NCBI GenBank assembly: GCA_019244415.1
Contig: JAFASN010000018.1
Coordinates: 1-64,000, forward strand
Direction: 5' to 3'
DNA from: Verrucomicrobiota bacterium
GTDB lineage: Bacteria; Verrucomicrobiota; Verrucomicrobiia; Chthoniobacterales; UBA10450
Length of the DNA stretch: 64,000 nt
Shown here: positions 62,697 to 64,000 of the stretch, in pieces
How positions within the stretch are numbered: position 1 is the stretch's first letter
Layout: every line of letters begins with the position of its first letter
Notes under the pieces: model-generated
Told to the model about the DNA's origin: nothing
The model's input: only the letters and a program-made list of their open reading frames with translations
The model's database searches: none
Position numbers and translations under genes: made by a program

Positions 62697-62925
62697 TTGC
62701 TCGCTCCTTTGGGTTAACGCTTCCTAACGCTGTTTCAATGCGCCGGCACCAGTGATCGGCACGCATACGCTGCACAAGCCGCAGTCAACGAGCAACACAA
62801 TAACGCGGTCACCATCCCGCGCCGCGGTACCAACGGTTTTTACCCGTTCCCGAACATTCTCCGCGACCGCGGCAAGGCTGCACAGCCCCTGGTTGAATGA
62901 CTTCCCTAAGCTGCGATTCTGCGCC

Positions 62926-64000
62926 ATGCGCGTGCCGCTCCTCGACTTAAGCGAGCAATACCGCGCGCTCGCTGGGCCCATTCGCGAGCAGCTTGAGGAG
63001 GTGTTGTCTACGCAACGCTTCATTTTAGGGCCGAAGGTGGAGCAATTTGAAACCGCGCTCTGCCAATTCACCGGCGCCCAGTTCGCCGTCGGCGTTTCTT
63101 CCGGGACCGACGCGCTGCTGGCGGCGCTAATGGCTGTCGGGATCGGCATCGGCGATGCGGTAATCACGACGCCATTTTCATTCTTCGCCACGGCAGGCTG
63201 TATCGCGCGCACGGGCGCGGTACCGGTTTTCGCGGATATCGACCCGGAGACTTTCAACATTTCGACGCGTGCGCTGCGACGTTTCATCGAAGGTGAATGC
63301 CGCCGCCAAAACGGCAGGTTGATGACGACGGACGGCGAGACGATTCGCGCCATCGTGCCAGTGCATCTTTACGGTTTGTGCTGCGACATGGACGCGGTGA
63401 TGGATGTTGCCCGTGAGTACGGGCTGATCGTGATCGAGGACGCCGCCCAGGCGCTCGGTGCACAGTTTCCTCAGGGCAGCGGCCCGGGCGCGGCCGGTAC
63501 TATGGGTGATATTGGTTGCTTCAGCCTTTATCCTTCGAAAAATCTCGGCGCCGCTGGTGACGCCGGCGCAATCGTTTGTAACAATGGCGAACTTGCGGCG
63601 CGCATTCGCATTTGCCGACAACACGGAATGGAGCCGCGCTATCACCATCAGTTTATCGGCGGCAATTTCCGGCTCGATGAAATGCAGGCGGCCATCCTGA
63701 ACGTGAAGCTGCCGCACCTGACGTCGTGGTCCGCGGCAAGGCGCAAGGTGGCGGATTTGTACCGGGAGGAATTTGCCCGCCGAAAACTCGAGTCGCGCGT
63801 CACCTTGCCGTTCGAGCCGTATCGCGGCCGGGTTCCTGAGCATCACATTTATCACCAGTTCGTGATCCGGGCACGCAATCGGGACGAGCTCAGGGCGCAT
63901 CTCGCGGCGAACGAAATCGGCACCGAAATCTACTACCCGGTGCCGCTGCATTTGCAGGAATGTTTTCGCTATCTTGAGTACGAGCGCGGTGAGTTCCCGG
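62926..64000 (+). CDS. DegT/DnrJ/EryC1-type sugar aminotransferase, cut by the right edge
   Basis: At least 358 codons are visible; the frame is open at base 64000. The start M-R-V-P-L-L-D-L-S-E-Q-Y-R is classic for PLP-dependent nucleotide-sugar aminotransferases. Present are G-V-S-S-G-T-D-A-L-L, H-L-Y-G-L-C-C-D-M-D, E-D-A-A-Q-A-L-G-A and the PLP lysine K205 in S-L-Y-P-S-K-N-L-G-A-A-G-D. It would convert a keto-sugar nucleotide into an amino sugar such as perosamine or a 3-aminohexose, probably for the nearby polysaccharide. Product identity needs the missing end and neighbours. Confidence 0.95.
   Translation, partial: MRVPLLDLSEQYRALAGPIREQLEEVLSTQRFILGPKVEQFETALCQFTGAQFAVGVSSGTDALLAALMAVGIGIGDAVITTPFSFFATAGCIARTGAVPVFADIDPETFNISTRALRRFIEGECRRQNGRLMTTDGETIRAIVPVHLYGLCCDMDAVMDVAREYGLIVIEDAAQALGAQFPQGSGPGAAGTMGDIGCFSLYPSKNLGAAGDAGAIVCNNGELAARIRICRQHGMEPRYHHQFIGGNFRLDEMQAAILNVKLPHLTSWSAARRKVADLYREEFARRKLESRVTLPFEPYRGRVPEHHIYHQFVIRARNRDELRAHLAANEIGTEIYYPVPLHLQECFRYLEYERGEFP

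Noticed and set aside
62724-62927. 67-codon minus-strand frame divergent from the aminotransferase, again sharing CATG
   Set aside because: Contains G-L-C-S-V-C-V-type hydrophobic stretches but matches no family I know, has no visible ribosome binding site and no supporting context.
1-64000. Over-representation of the tetramer GTAC as such
   Set aside because: Counts in three stretches (19 in the first 5 kb, 31 in 26.7-34.1 kb, 57 in 46.7-61.9 kb) are close to what base composition predicts. Only the flanking-base skew and the TGAGTAC heptamer stand out, so only those are reported.
1-64000. CRISPR, prophage, toxin-antitoxin or restriction-modification genes
   Set aside because: Looked for on both strands; no repeat-spacer array, phage structural gene, small toxin pair or DNA methyltransferase was recognised.

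Overview
The window is a densely packed stretch of a GC-rich (about 60% by eye) Gram-negative chromosome. The gene set (futalosine-pathway MqnD, three duplicated MacB-type orphan permeases, ExbB/ExbD/TonB, DUF4388 response regulator, large outer-membrane polysaccharide locus, GTCATCC-type inverted repeats) fits Verrucomicrobiota best, with Acidobacteriota as the alternative; this assignment is inference. No rRNA, tRNA, CRISPR array, prophage or transposase gene was seen, and no gap between genes exceeds 300 bases.

Layout. 1-5.2 kb: a secreted repeat protein cut by the left edge, an AraC-type and a TrmB-type regulator divergent from a glycogen/starch-synthase-like gene, then galE and a 3D-domain lipoprotein. 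5.2-13.9 kb: a metallophosphoesterase, mscL with an added zinc ribbon, leuS, rdgB, an exbB-exbD-tonB-exbD energy-transduction operon, an FAH-family hydrolase and a phosphodiester glycosidase. 13.9-17.6 kb: the activated-methyl-cycle locus, an ArsR/methyltransferase fusion divergent from metK-ahcY. 17.7-26.3 kb: ROK kinase, two-receiver DUF4388 regulator, an AMP-forming ligase, and the translation/cell-wall cluster rpmE-prfA-prmC-murA. 26.4-34.1 kb: an exact sigma-54 promoter match, a 63-residue membrane peptide and three consecutive MacB/FtsX-like permeases with no ATPase. 34.1-41.1 kb: GNAT, glycosyltransferase and four-helix-bundle genes, trxB, hisS, small secreted proteins and a PerM-type transporter.

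41.3-61.0 kb is one polysaccharide synthesis and export locus on the + strand: outer-membrane barrel, short polysaccharide-export protein, Wzc-type copolymerase/tyrosine kinase, Wzx-type flippase, ten glycosyltransferase genes (one with two fused domains), a Wzy/WaaL-like membrane protein and two left-handed beta-helix acetyltransferases. Most are joined by ATGA- or GTGA-type stop/start overlaps, so the locus is probably one transcript. It lacks an obvious initiating sugar-phosphate transferase. The window closes with mqnD, a small membrane protein, a GYD-domain protein and a DegT/DnrJ aminotransferase cut by the right edge.

The strongest signals that ordinary annotation does not explain are: a heptamer TGAGTAC/GTACTCA counted 42 times on both strands, inside and outside genes; the sigma-54 promoter in front of the permease trio; and palindromic repeat elements placed against start codons and even translated inside the AMP-ligase.
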